DNA of 64,000 nucleotides from Chlorella sorokiniana (taxonomy: Eukaryota > Chlorophyta > Trebouxiophyceae > Chlorellales > Chlorellaceae), in assembly GCA_025917655.1 (NCBI GenBank), contig CP084616.1, positions 1,116,001 to 1,180,000 on the forward strand. The letters are read 5' to 3'. The notes under the pieces are model-generated. The model searched no databases, had not been told where the DNA came from, and saw only the letters and a program-made list of their open reading frames with translations. Of this stretch, positions 1-11,788 are shown piece after piece. The translations under genes and the position numbers were made by a program. The number at the start of each line of letters is the position of its first letter. Position 1 is the first letter of the stretch.

Positions 1-556
1 GATAAGGACTTGAGAATCCCCAGCACGGACCATCCTGCTTACCTAGCAAGTATCGCCTAGCACCTCACCGAGGCACCTGGCGCACTGGCCTTGCTGCGTG
101 CCTGACTGATAGTTTTTACACTCCGCTCTCAGCCGCGAAAGTATCTTGAGCGGGGCAAGGGCCGTGGCACACACAAAAGTGTAGCCGGAGCGGAGCGACG
201 GAAGTGTGCGGGGGTCGGCGGTTGGAGACTTGTGGAGAGATGGAGGGCAGGCGAGGTACAATAGGGAGAAGCGCCGGGGAAAAGGCAGCACCCACGGAAA
301 GGGTCATACACCAGGAACAAGGAGGATCAACGGAGTGCGTGGGCTCAAGTTCGCAAGCAGCACGCGGAGCGACGCAGCAGGCGGGACGCCCAAAGCTGCA
401 GGCAGGGCGGCCGCGGCCCGTTGCCGACGGCCATGCAGTGCGGACGGGTCGGGCAAAACAGTTCTCTCATATCTTGAGTGGCATAGGGCTGGGGCGCGCT
501 GTCGCGTGGGCGGGTCGGCAGCAGCGCGGCTGCTGCGCAGCTCCCCGCCAGCTTCC
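1..556. other. No gene seen; presumed 3' flank of the SpoVS-like gene
   Basis: Nothing here shows splice-bounded coding sequence that I recognise. It lies downstream of the minus-strand SpoVS-like gene and probably holds its 3' untranslated region. A TGTAA on the minus strand at 116-120 could be its polyadenylation signal. Confidence 0.4.
116..120 (-). terminator. Candidate TGTAA polyadenylation signal
   Basis: TGTAA on the minus strand, about 440 bases past the stop of the SpoVS-like gene. TGTAA is the usual green-algal poly(A) signal. The distance is long, so this assignment is weak. Confidence 0.25.
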
Positions 557-2262
557 TCACACCTTCTCCACCACCACCTGCAGCTTCACCGCCGTCATGG
601 TGTGCTTGTCCCCGGTGCGATCCTCCTTCTCCACCTCCTGCGCAGCACAGCGCCGCGCAACACAACGCCGGGTGTGCGAAACAGCGCAACAGCGGGGACC
701 CCGCGCCTCGCCGACGCGCACACAAACGCTCGACGCGAGCAGGCATGCGCCGCGCTGCGCCCTGCCGCCGCTGGGCATGCCGCTTCCACCCAGCACAGGG
801 CAGCGGCGCGTTCGTGCGCGGGGTGCGGCGCGAAAGGCTGCTCCGCCGCTGTGTGCCTGACAAAGTCGGTGCGTGGGGAGCAAGGATCAGCCCCCTCCCC
901 CCCCACACACGACAGCAACGGCTCCTGCCCCCACGGAAAGCACCCTCCCCCGCACCTGGAACGAGGGCACCACCCGCACATCCAGATGGTCCTGCTCCAA
1001 GTACAGGCGCGCGTGGCAGACGGCCATGATGGCGTTGCACACAGCCTCGGGGCCGATGCCTGGGGGAGGGCAGGGGCACGCGTTGCGAGCGCGCGACGCA
1101 AGGCAGCCCAGACACCCCGACGCAGCTTGCTTGGAAGGCAGCGGCAGCAGCGTGCCCGGGGACGTCACGCAACGCCGGGCGAGCGCAGCAGCAGCGGCCT
1201 GGGAGCAGATGCCAGGGGACTGACCGGTGATGTTGGGGCAGCCGCCTTCGCGCGCGGTTCGAGATGGCCCCCGCAATCACCGTCGGCTTGCTGCCCTTGC
1301 CCGCAGTCAGCTCGCTGGGCTGCGGCGCAGCGGAGGAAGCAAGCGAGGGGGAGGCAAGCGTGAGCCAACACCTGCCAGCTGCCCAACAAGGGGGTGGGCA
1401 GCGCTGGCAGCAGAGAGCCACACTGCGAGTGGGAGCGCCGCTGCTTTGCCTCCCCGCAAGACAGCTGGCGGCGCCCCACGTTCTGTATGAGCCCCTCAGT
1501 GGCACGCTTGGACTTGGAGGAGATGTAGAGGGCCAGCGAGTTGGCCATGCTCCTGCACAGGGGGCGCATGTGCGGCGGGTGGGCAACAGTGGGGGGCAAC
1601 CCCTGGCCGGTCTGCGCGCCGGGCGACGCCCTGCACGCGCGCTGCCCCCTCTGACGCCCTGCACGCGCGCTGCCCCCTCTGGGCACCTGTCGCGGAAGGC
1701 GGGCTGCACAAACAGCTCCAGCGAGTCTTCCTCCAGCAGCCGCCGAGCAATGGCCACCGCCTTGACGGCGCAGTTGATGGCGGGCGCGCCGGTGGCCAGC
1801 AGCGATGTGGCTGTTGTTGCGCGCGTTCCACGCAATCTTGGCGGAGTAGTGCCGCGGCTCCTCCTTGCTGGAGATCTGCGGCGGCGGCAGGCGCGGCGGC
1901 GCGCTGGGAGGCTGGCATGGGCGGCAGTGCGCGCGCCGTCGCACCGTGCGCGCGACCAGCCTTCCCCTCAACACCGTTGGTGCTGAGCTCAACAAAAAGG
2001 CAGCAGAGCTAATGCAATTGACTGAGTTCAACCATCCCCTGCTGCTCTGCTGCAGCGTGCCATAATGCAGTGCAAGACGTGCAAAACAGAGGACGTACGC
2101 AGTGGGGGCGAGTGCGGCGTTGAGCTCGCAAGAGGCTCCTCTGCCCCTGCAACGCGCGCCTGGTGTGCGGAAGCAACCGTGATGCAATCAATGCCAGCCC
2201 ACCTTGATAAAGTCAACCAGAGAGGCGTCCTCCTCGCCGGGTCTGTAGGGGGAACCCGCCAT
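557..2262 (-). CDS. Protein with two tandem SpoVS (Alba-like) domains
   Basis: Six exons can be traced. The first encodes MAGSPYRPGEEDASLVDFIK and ends at about 2204. The first SpoVS domain carries SSKEEPRHYSAKIAWNAR, ATGAPAINCAVKAVAIARR and LELFVQPAFRD (1690-1890), then MANSLALYISSKSK (about 1500-1560). The second carries SKPTVIAGAISNRA (1230-1300), GIGPEAVCNAIMAVCHARL (950-1060) and a final strand ending TAVKLQVVVEKV-stop at 557. The GAxAxNxAVKAxAIAR signature is that of bacterial stage V sporulation protein S, a small Alba-like nucleic-acid-binding fold. The role in algae is unknown; RNA or DNA binding is inferred. The first ATG in frame is at 2262; upstream sequence in this frame is Arg/Glu-rich but has no ATG. 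The first domain has a frame break near 1805. The gene is divergent from the ARF-GEF gene. Confidence 0.75.
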
Positions 2263-3643
2263 CTTGCTCCCTCCGCTCTGCCCCTGGTCGCGGCGGTAGG
2301 GATGGCCGTCAAGCTGCCTGTTCTGGCTCACACGGTTGGAGCGGCGCCTGCCCGAGTCCTCTTCCTCCTCCCCTCCTCTGCTGCTCCTGCGACTCAGCTT
2401 TGATGGCTTAAAGCCAACAAGGGAGACCCCTGTGGCTCGAGAATTCCACAGTCGGCTCGGAGGCGCCGGCGATTCGCACGATCGTAAGGGTACTGAGAAA
2501 ACAGCGTTGTGCGGGGGCAGGGGCAGACAGACACGTCCCAATACAATGCCCGTTCAGCCTGGTGGAAAGGGAGGTCGCCCAAATGAAGACAGGCGCAGCC
2601 AGAGTACAACAGTGGTACATGCACCAAAGAACGCGGCAGCTCCCTCCCCCTCCCTCGCAGGCGTCGAGGTGCATACTAATGCTCCAATGCCGAGACCTGG
2701 CCTGCAGGCCTGACCCCCACGTAGTTGTCGTGGAACTTTATGGCCGTTCGCCGCCACCGCCTTTTCCTGCAATACAGGGCTACCTGCCGGGTGCACGATG
2801 TTTCAGGAGGGCATCCATTCTAATGAAACGAGGCAATGTATGAAGCAATTGTTCAGCAAGGGTTCGGCCGAGAAACATGCCGCCAGGCTGCAGCAGCCTT
2901 GCAGGGACTGGACACTGAGTTGATGTGCGAGGGCCGGCTGGCGCATTTGATCCGGCACTTTGCAATGGTTTGGCGGCTGGTATCCTGCTCTGATACCGGC
3001 ATGCTGTGTTGGGGGAAGAGCTGGGGCCAACGCTGTGGGGCAATCAGAGGGTTGGTATGCTTCAACAACCTGTGAACTGTTCTGATCGGGGCAGACAACA
3101 GCATGCTACACTAATTTGGGTGAAACTCACGCATTGCATCATCCTATGGAGAATGCAAGCCATGCAAGGCGAAAGATCAGTCTCTGCAGCTCAGGGAAGT
3201 GAAAAAGTGTGTAGACGCTGACGTGGCAGTCGGTGCTCGCTCACAAGGCACGGTGCCCAAGTGGTCACCTTATGCAGCGATCTTGATGACGAATTGCAGC
3301 TCTTCCTGATCCAAGCCGTAACATGAATGGTTTCTTGTCCTACCTTGATCGCTTTGCGTCAATGCCAACAGCTTGAGTCCGGGCTGCGCGATCAGCAGAG
3401 TAAGGATCGGTCAGCATGCATATTTGTCTCCTCCCTCTCCCCTCAACCCAGCGACCCGCCGCGGCTTGAGGCCGTCTGCGTGGCTTGGAAGGCCTGCGGT
3501 GTTGATTTATTAGAGCACATGTCACGAGACTTGCACCGCTGGTCCCGCGGTCCGCCACCCTCCCCGCCTAACAAGCGCCCGCCAGCCGACTGCTGCTGCC
3601 GCTGGTCACCCTGCGTTGCAGCTCGCTCGTCCGAGGGGCAGCC
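2263..3643. other. Divergent intergenic region, SpoVS-like gene / ARF-GEF gene
   Basis: About 1.4 kb separates two genes transcribed away from each other, so both promoters should lie here. It is less GC-rich than the exons. I saw no TATA box I would trust and no third gene. Confidence 0.4.
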
Positions 3644-6600
3644 ATGCAGCGCGACCCCAGCGCTGTGTCGCTGGAGAAGTTTGTGCTCAACAGCCTCTCC
3701 ACCATCGCCCAGGAGACGACTGGGCGGGGGCAGGCGCAGAAGGATGTCAGGGAGGCGGCCATCAAGCTCCTGGGTGAGAGGCCAGCAGGCGTGTTCAGCC
3801 GCTTGCTGCTACAGCCCCTGCTTGCTGCTGCCTGGAGGCGTGCGACCAACCGCAGCCGCCATCTGCAAGCCCGCTGCAGAGGAGCTGGGCGTCGCCGAGT
3901 TTGGCAAGCCGGGCAGCCGGCTGAGCGTGCCATTCCCGCCCGATGTGACCTCACAGGCGCGCCCGCCGCCGAGCGCTGCCTGCGGTGCTTCCGGTTGGAG
4001 CTGTCATTGTGCGGTTGTGTGCTGTAATGGCCCCCACAGCCTTGCTGACGTGCCGTGGCCTTACACACACACACACATACGCCCTTGCCTGCCCTCTTGG
4101 CCGCACACACACGCGCTCTTGCCTTCCCTCCTGGCCGCAGCTGCTGGAGGTGCTGCGGGGTGCGCTGGCGCTGGGCAACCCGCGCCTGACGGAGCCCGCG
4201 CTCTCCTGCATGCACAAGCTGGTGGCGTACGCCTACCTGCAGGGAGAGACGGGGGCCAGCGGACGACTGCACGACACCGACAATGTGGTGACGCAGGTGT
4301 GTCCAAAGGGTTGGTGTGTGTGTGTGTGTGTGTGTGTGGTGGTGTGTGGTGTGTGGGGGGGGATGCAAGGCATAGGAGCCGGCGGGCAGTGCAAGCTGCT
4401 GCACATTGTGCTGCTGGCAGTTACGTCGTGCCACGGAATGCCTCGCACGCGACACGGCTGCTGTCCTGCAGCCGCTGGCTGCGGCAGCGTGTCGGGCTGG
4501 GGGCCGCCCTGGGCCCCCGGCTCACACACTGCTTGCGCTGCCCGCCTCCCCGCCTGCACAGGTGGTTTCCATGACGGCCAAGTGCGGCGAGAGCAACTCC
4601 GCCGCCACGCAACTGCAGGTGGTGAAGGCGCTGCTGACGTACGTCACGGGTGGGTGGCCGCTGGAGGGAGGAGGCAGGGAGGGTGGGGCGGCGGCGGCGG
4701 GGAGAGGCAGGGCAGGAAAGGGCAGGGCAGGATGGCAGAGGGCTAGCATTCCACGGCGTGCAAGGCGCCGCGCCCAGCATAATGTAGGGCAGCGGGGGAC
4801 AGCGCCTTCCCGCACCATCCCATCGCGCTCCCTCCCCGGCCAAAGCTGTGCTTTCGCGGGCCCCGCCCCACCCACCCCCGCTCCCGCGCTCTCCACCCCG
4901 CAGCGGAGCACTTTTTGGCGCACGGAGACGTGCTGATGCAGGCCGTGCGCGCGGTGTTCAACACCGCCCTCGGGGCGGAGAGCGCCGACATCCAGAACAC
5001 CGCCCGCTCGGCACTGCTGCAGATGGTCAACACGGTGTTGAAGCGCGTGGGGCAGCAGATCGTGGTGAGGGGCGACGCCTCCTGCTGCACGCCGCAGCGA
5101 CTGCACAGCCTGCACCGCCGACAGCCGAGTGGGGCACCCCCAGTTGGCTGGGTGGGGCCTGCGCGCGGGCGGTGGCAGCTAGCGTGTGTGCCTGGCGTGG
5201 TGTGCTGAAGCCGCTGCCGCTGCATGTTTTACCCTGGCAGAGCCCTGGAGGCACCCCTTGCCCAGCCCGGCGCCCCACGCCTTCCGCGCCCCCTGGAGCG
5301 CCAGCAGCAGCAGCGACAACGTGGCGGCGGCTGCGGCGGCAGCTGCAGCTGCAGAGCGCGCTGGGAGTGCCACATCATCGGCGGCAGCAGCAGCAGCCCA
5401 GGCCGAGGGCGTGGTTGAGGATGCTGGCAGCGGCACGGGGTCAGCCGCATGGGCTCGGCTGCCGACGCGGCCGATGCGCAGCCGCTGTCGCCGGCGCAGA
5501 GCGCCGCCCTGCAGAGCGCTCTGTCGGAGGAGATGGCGGTGCCTGCGCCGGCGGCCAGCGGCAGGTGCAGCCCCACCGCGCCGGGGGCGGCGCGGGCATG
5601 CAGGGGGAGCCGGCGGCGGCGCTGGAGCCGCGGGGCCAGCCGAGCGCTGATGTGGCGGAGGCCGCTGACGTGGCGGCGCTGGCCGCTGACATGGCGGAGT
5701 TGCAGTCCATGCTGCCGCGCATACAAACCACGCCAGGCACCCCCGTGTCCCCGCTGTCGGCTCGGGATAGCGGCGTCGGCGAGGTGAATGGCTCGGCCCG
5801 CCGAGCCAGTGACCTCGCTGGCAGCGGCACCACCGCCCTGTCCGCAGAGCGGTTTGTGGAGGCTGCGGTGGAGGCGGACGCGCGCACCGCCCAGCTGGCC
5901 ACGCTGGCTGAGGCCAGCGACCTTCGGGGGCTGGAGCGGGCGCTGGACAGCCTGCCGCAGGCGGAGCCCTCGGTGGGGGCCTGCAGCGCACCGCCTCAAC
6001 AGGCAGGACACGCCGCCAGACCCACGCAGGTGAGGGGCTGGGGGAAGGGGGGCTGTACCAGCGCTGGGAGGGGGCTGTACCAGCGCTGGCAGGCGCTGCG
6101 CCCGGCCGCGTGAACGCAGGCAGCAGCGGCGGCCACCCGCGTGCAGCGCTCTGCTCACCCGCCTGGCCGCCTTCCCGCGGCTGCGGCTGGTGGCGCAGGG
6201 CGTTGATGCGGGACCGCCGCGCAGCCGCGTGGAAGCTGCTGACGCCGGTGGAGCGGGGACGCGCTCATTGTGCTCACCGCCATGAGCAAGGTGTGTGGCC
6301 GGCCTGGTGTGTGTGGGGCGGGGGAAAGGGGGCGCCGATCGAGTCGGGCCGACAGCTGCGCATGCCGCGACGCCACGACGCTGATCGGCCGTTGCAGGCC
6401 CTGCCAGCGCTGCGTCGTGCCGCCATCCTCCCCCGCATCTCGCCGAGCCGAGCGCGCGCGCTCGGACGTGCCTGCCGCGCTACCGTCGGCACCGTGCGGG
6501 GCCCAGCCTGCCATCATCCGCTGGCGCCGTTTCAAGGCACCGAGCCCCCCCCCGCCGCCGCCGCCGCGCCGCGCCGGGCTTGCTGCAGATGGCGTCGCGC

Positions 6601-9600
6601 GAGACCGGCTTTGGCTCGGTGGAGGGCTACCTGCACCAGGGCAAGCTGCTGGCTCTGGACCTGCTGGTGCGGGTGCTGACCAACCCCACCCACGACTGGG
6701 GCCACATGCGGCCGGAGTTTGCGGGTGGGTGGGCAGGACCTGTGTGGTGTGTGTGTTTGTGTGTTGGAGGGGGCGGGAGTGTGTGTGGGTGGGGGTGGGT
6801 GGGGGGGGATTTGCGTGGGCGCCGCATGCGCGGCTGGTTGGGGCCCAGGCGAGGGGGAGAGGGGGCGACGAGGCTCCTCAGGTTTGTGCAGGGGCGGGGC
6901 GTGAAGGAATGGCGGGTTGGTGCACACGAGGGCAGAGTTTGCGTGTTGGCAGCAAGGCAGGGATCGGTGGCGGCGAGAGGGGGCGGGTACGGGGCCTGAG
7001 GTCCTCGCCCGGCTGGCGTGCCCAGGCTGCAGTGAAGGTTGAGGCAAGCCATGTTTTGGCGAGCCGCTGTGCAGCCCCAGCACCCTTACTCACCCGCCCC
7101 CTCCACCTCTCGCAGCCGAGCTGCGCTACCCCCTGTGCCTGGTGCTGCTGCGCAACTGCTCCTCGCCGTACGAGCAGGCGCTGACGGCGGCGGTGCGCCT
7201 GTTTGAGGCCATTCTGTCGGCGCAGGTGGGACACGGGTGCCTGAGGTGCTGCTCGATGAGATTGAAAGTCATCCCTGCTACTATCGGGGATGCCCGTCTG
7301 TCCTGCATCTGCCGCCAACAGGAGGCTGCTGCGGAGGTGCGGCTGCCGTCAGTTGCCGCGTGGCCTCCACCGGGCCCCCCCCTCTGCCGCCCCTGCGCAG
7401 AAGCTGCGCGCGGGGCTCAAGGCGGAGCTGGGCGCGCTCTACCCGCTGCTGCTGCTCAAGCCCGTGGAGGCGGCGGCGCCCGACAGCCCCCACGCGCTGC
7501 TCATGGCGGCCGAGGGCATCCTGCACGTGTGCAGCCGCCCGCAGGTGCGACACAAGCTCAGGGCTGCCGCTGGCTGCGGCCCCAGGGGGTGCAGCGTGGC
7601 CGCTCAGCGCAGATCGCCTCGCCAAGGCAGAGCCCACCACTGCACGCACATACCGCGTGTGCCGCCGCCGCCACCCACCCCCACACTGCCACATGCACGC
7701 GCCGACCGCGCCGCACTTCCCACCCCCACTCTAACACCGCCACATGCACGCGCTGACTGCCCCCCCCGCCCCCCTTCTTCCATACAGGTGCTGGTGGACC
7801 TGTTTGTCAACTACGACTGCTCCCTGCAGGCAGCCAACCTGTACGAACGCACCATCAAGTGCGTGCGCCGCCTGGCGACACTGCCAGACGCCACCCCCGC
7901 CCTCCCCCGCCACCGCCCAGGTGCGTCCCGCGCGCACTCTGTCTGTCGAGAGGAGCGGGGCGCTTGGGCCCCCGCCCCCTGCACGCTGGTATGCTCGCCG
8001 CGGGTGTGTTGCTTCCTTGCCGGGCAGCACCGCGCCGTTTGCCTAACAGCTGGTGCCCACAAGCCCTGCCTGCGGCTGCCGTGTGGGGCGCAGAGGCTGA
8101 GGGAGCTGTCCCTGGGGGCGCTGCTGGCCGCCATCAAGTCCCTGGACACCTGGGCAGGGCCCATCAAGTCGGCGGCGGCAGCGGTGGCGTTGACGCCCGA
8201 GGACGCCGCCGCTGCCGGCGAGGGCGGCGAGGGCGGCGAGGGCCCCGCCGCCGCGGTGCCGCTCGACCGCCAGGTGCGCGCCCTCTGCCCTCGCTGGACA
8301 CCCCTTTGCAGCCCCCTCGCTGACCAGTGGATGCTGGCCGTCGCTGCCCCGCTTCATCTCGCGCCTCGCCCCCTGCCTCCCTCCCACCCCCTCCGACACC
8401 ATGCCGCCCCCCCTGCAGGAGCTGCGCCGCATCCTGGCGGACAAGGAGCTCAAGGAGGCGCTGCTGAGCGGCATCCAGGCCTTCAACCGGGATGCGGTCA
8501 AGGGTGGGCGCTGCCTGCACACGCACATGCACACGCCTGCATACCGCCCCCCTTCAGGCATCCGCCCCCGGCTCGCCTCACTTTACAACTGCTCTAAGCT
8601 CAGAGGAAGAGCCGCTGCTCAAGGCCCTGCGGCCAGTGGTTTGCCAAGCCTTTTCCCCCCCCGCCCCAACGCGTCTTCCCTTGCCGCCGCCGCAGGCCTG
8701 CGTGCGCTGGTGCGCACCGGCGTCATCCCCGACCCCTCCCCCGCCGCCGCCGCCGCTTCCTGAGGGAGCATGCTCCCCGCCTGGACAAGGGGCAGCTGGG
8801 GAGCTGCTGGGCCACCACGAGGAGCACTCGGTGCAGGTGGGGCCGCAGGCGGGGTTGTGTGTTGCGGGCGCAGGGCCCAGCAGCGCTGCGCGGGCGTGCT
8901 TGTGTTTCCCTCCCGCCAGCTCGACGACATGCGCAGGCTGCAGCCTCCTCCCATTGGTCGGTGGGCAGGGCATGTGGCGGGCCTGCTGCCGGCACCCTCC
9001 CGCCCAGCAGGCCGTCCCTGCACAGGGCTGCTTGCAAAGGCGGTACGCCTGCGCCGCAGGTCATGCACTGCTACATCGACGCGGAGCGGTACGGCGGCCT
9101 GGCCCTGGATGCCGCGCTGCGCCGCCTGCTGGCCAGCTTCAGGTGAGGCCTTGCCGCCTGCTCCTGGGTCCCACTGGGCACGCTGGGGGCGTCCAGCACA
9201 CGCAAAGGTGCACAGGGCGCTGTAGCCCGTGAAAATAGAGCCGTGGCCATATGGCCAAACCCTTCGCCCCCTCTCTCCCCCCAAACCCCCCCACACACAC
9301 CGCCGTCCCGCTCGCCCTGCCCAGGCTGCCGGGGGAGGCCCAGAAGATTGATCGCATCATGGAGAAGTTTGCGGAGCGGTACTGCCGCGACAACCCGCAC
9401 GCCTTCGGGACGGGTGGGGGCTGGGGGGGGCTCTCAAACCCCGCCCCCAGGGCGGCAACCTGCCATGGCCGACCCGCCCTGCCAGCTTGTTCTTCTGCTC
9501 TGCGCGCTGTTCGTTTGTCAGGCGCTGCTTCAGGCCGCTGCAGCAGTGTGGTCTCTCTCGTGCGCCGCTGGACCACCTGCGCGCCCCGCCCCCTCCCCGC

Positions 9601-11756
9601 CCTCTCGCACTTCAGCCGATGGCGCCTACCTGTTGGCCTTTGCCATCATCATGCTCAACACCGATGCGCACAACCCCATGGCGGACAGGTGTGGGGAGAA
9701 AGGGGAGGGTGGGCCTGCTGACCTTCCGGATCCCTCAGCCCGCTGCCGCCGGCCATGCCGGGCTGCCGACATGTTGCTCCCAGGCGGCCGCCGTGTTGCG
9801 CAGCTCTGGCGCGGCGTTGCGCCCCCTCGGTTGAATGTTCCTCCTGCAGCGCCTCCCACATAGCTCCAACCGCTCCTCCTCCCCGGCCTGTGAACCCTCC
9901 TCCTCTCTCCCATGCCGTCCCTTCCTTCTGTCACCCCCCCCAGGCGCATCTCTGCCGACGACTTTGTGTCGATGGCGCAGTGCCAGGTGGACGCGCCTGA
10001 TGGGGGCCCCCAGTTTGAGCAGATCCTGCCCACCGAGGAGCTGCTGGCCATCTACCGCCGCATCACCGAGGATGAGATCCAGGTGGGGGCGGGGCGGGCG
10101 CAGAACCGCCTGGGCCACCCTCCCATACAGAGCCTGTGCATGTGTGTGCGTGGGGAGGCTGTATGGCGGGCGGGTATGGTGCTTGCGCAGGGTTGGGTGT
10201 GGGCATATGTGAGGGCCCGTGGGATGAAAGCATGTGTGGGGACGCCACGCGCATCCCTGCTGCCCTGCAAGCTGCAAGCTGCAGCAGCAGCCTCGCGCGT
10301 GTCGGCTGGCCGTCCCCAAAGGGAGGCCTCGCCGAGTGCCATACTCTGCGGCTGAGGGCTGCATGTGGCCGGCGCGCAGGTGGCGGGGGAGGAGGAGGGG
10401 AGGCCTCGGCGGCGCCCTCCAGCAGCGGCGCGCGCGGGCGGCGGCGACCGCAGGGCCGACGGCTCGCGCCGCGCGCGCCTGGCGGCGGCGGTGGGCGTCA
10501 GCCAGATGGTGCTGCCCTTCTGGAGCGGGGCCACCTGGGACAAGCAGCACGGAGTGGATGTGGAGCGACGCAGGTGGGCGCATGGTGGTGTGGGTAAAAG
10601 GGGGGGGGGGGGGGCGGGTCCAGGCGGGGGGGCAGGGGGTCTTTGCCCAAAGTGGTCCTTGAACCATTCCCAAGTCGTGGCCTGCTAAAAGGGCCCCAAC
10701 CCACCCTCCTGCTGATCCCCTCACCCCTGCTGCCCTCCACCTTGCCGCCACCCACCCTGCTGCCGCCGCCCCCACACTCACTCAGGCTGCTGGAGTTCAC
10801 GCGGCAGATGATTGCGAGCAGCGGCGCGGTGGCCGGCAACATCTGGCACACAGCCACCCACGCGGAGCACGCGCGGCCCATGATGCAGGTGCCGCGCCCC
10901 CACCGCCCCCAGCTTCCCCTCACCTCTTGCGTAGTGTGCTGGGACGTACCGCCAGCTTGCCCCGGGGGCGGGTGCAGCAGCGGCCGCCCGTGCGCCGCCG
11001 CGACCGCCCTGACAAGAGTTTGCTTCCCAACACCCTTCGTTTCCGTTCTTCCCCCATCCCCACCCCCTGGGGCAGGTGTCTGGCGACTCTTTCCTGGCGT
11101 GCCTCAAGGCGGCCCTGGACGCCTCACCCAACATGCACCAGGCGCTGCAGGTGGGGGTGGGGGGTTGGGGCACCCACGGCGGCCTGCCGACGCAGCAGCA
11201 GGCCCGCCCATTGCCAGGTCGAGCGCGCGGCAGCGGGGAGCGAGCAGGAACGGTATTCTGCTGCAGTTCGTCCTGGCCAGCTTCTTTCCAGCCGCCCGGC
11301 CTCCCCATGTTGCCGCCGCCCGCCCCTCTCCCGCCTCCCTGCCTGCCTTGCTCCCTGTCCCCTCCCCCTTTGCCGCCTTCTCACCATGCCGCGCCCAGCC
11401 CTGGGCCGTCCCCCCGCAGGTGCTGGCGGCATATGAGCAGGCGGTGCGCCTGGCGGCGCTGCTGCGCCTTGATGCCCTCTGCGAGGCGCTGGTGTCGGGG
11501 CTGGCGGCGGCGGCGGGGCTGGGGCACCCCGCGCCCCACAGCTCCGCGGCGGAGGCCAAGCAGGTGGCGGCGCTGTCCCGCCTCGTGGCCCTGGGCAGCT
11601 GCTCGGAGGCGGGCGCTGGGCAGCGCCTGGCTGGTGCTGCTGCGCGCGCTGAGCCAGCTGGAGGCGCTGCAGGCACGCCTGCTCCCCGGCTCCAAGGGCG
11701 GCCTGCCGCCGCTGCCCCAGGGCGCTGCCGCCGCGCTGGCCAGCAGCAGCCTGGAC

Positions 11757-11788
<32 letters not shown>

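Noticed and set aside
345-1835. Long open frame on the minus strand covering most of the SpoVS-like gene
   Set aside because: It reads through introns in one GC-rich frame and starts at a non-ATG codon. The SpoVS motifs lie in several frames joined by GT-AG introns.
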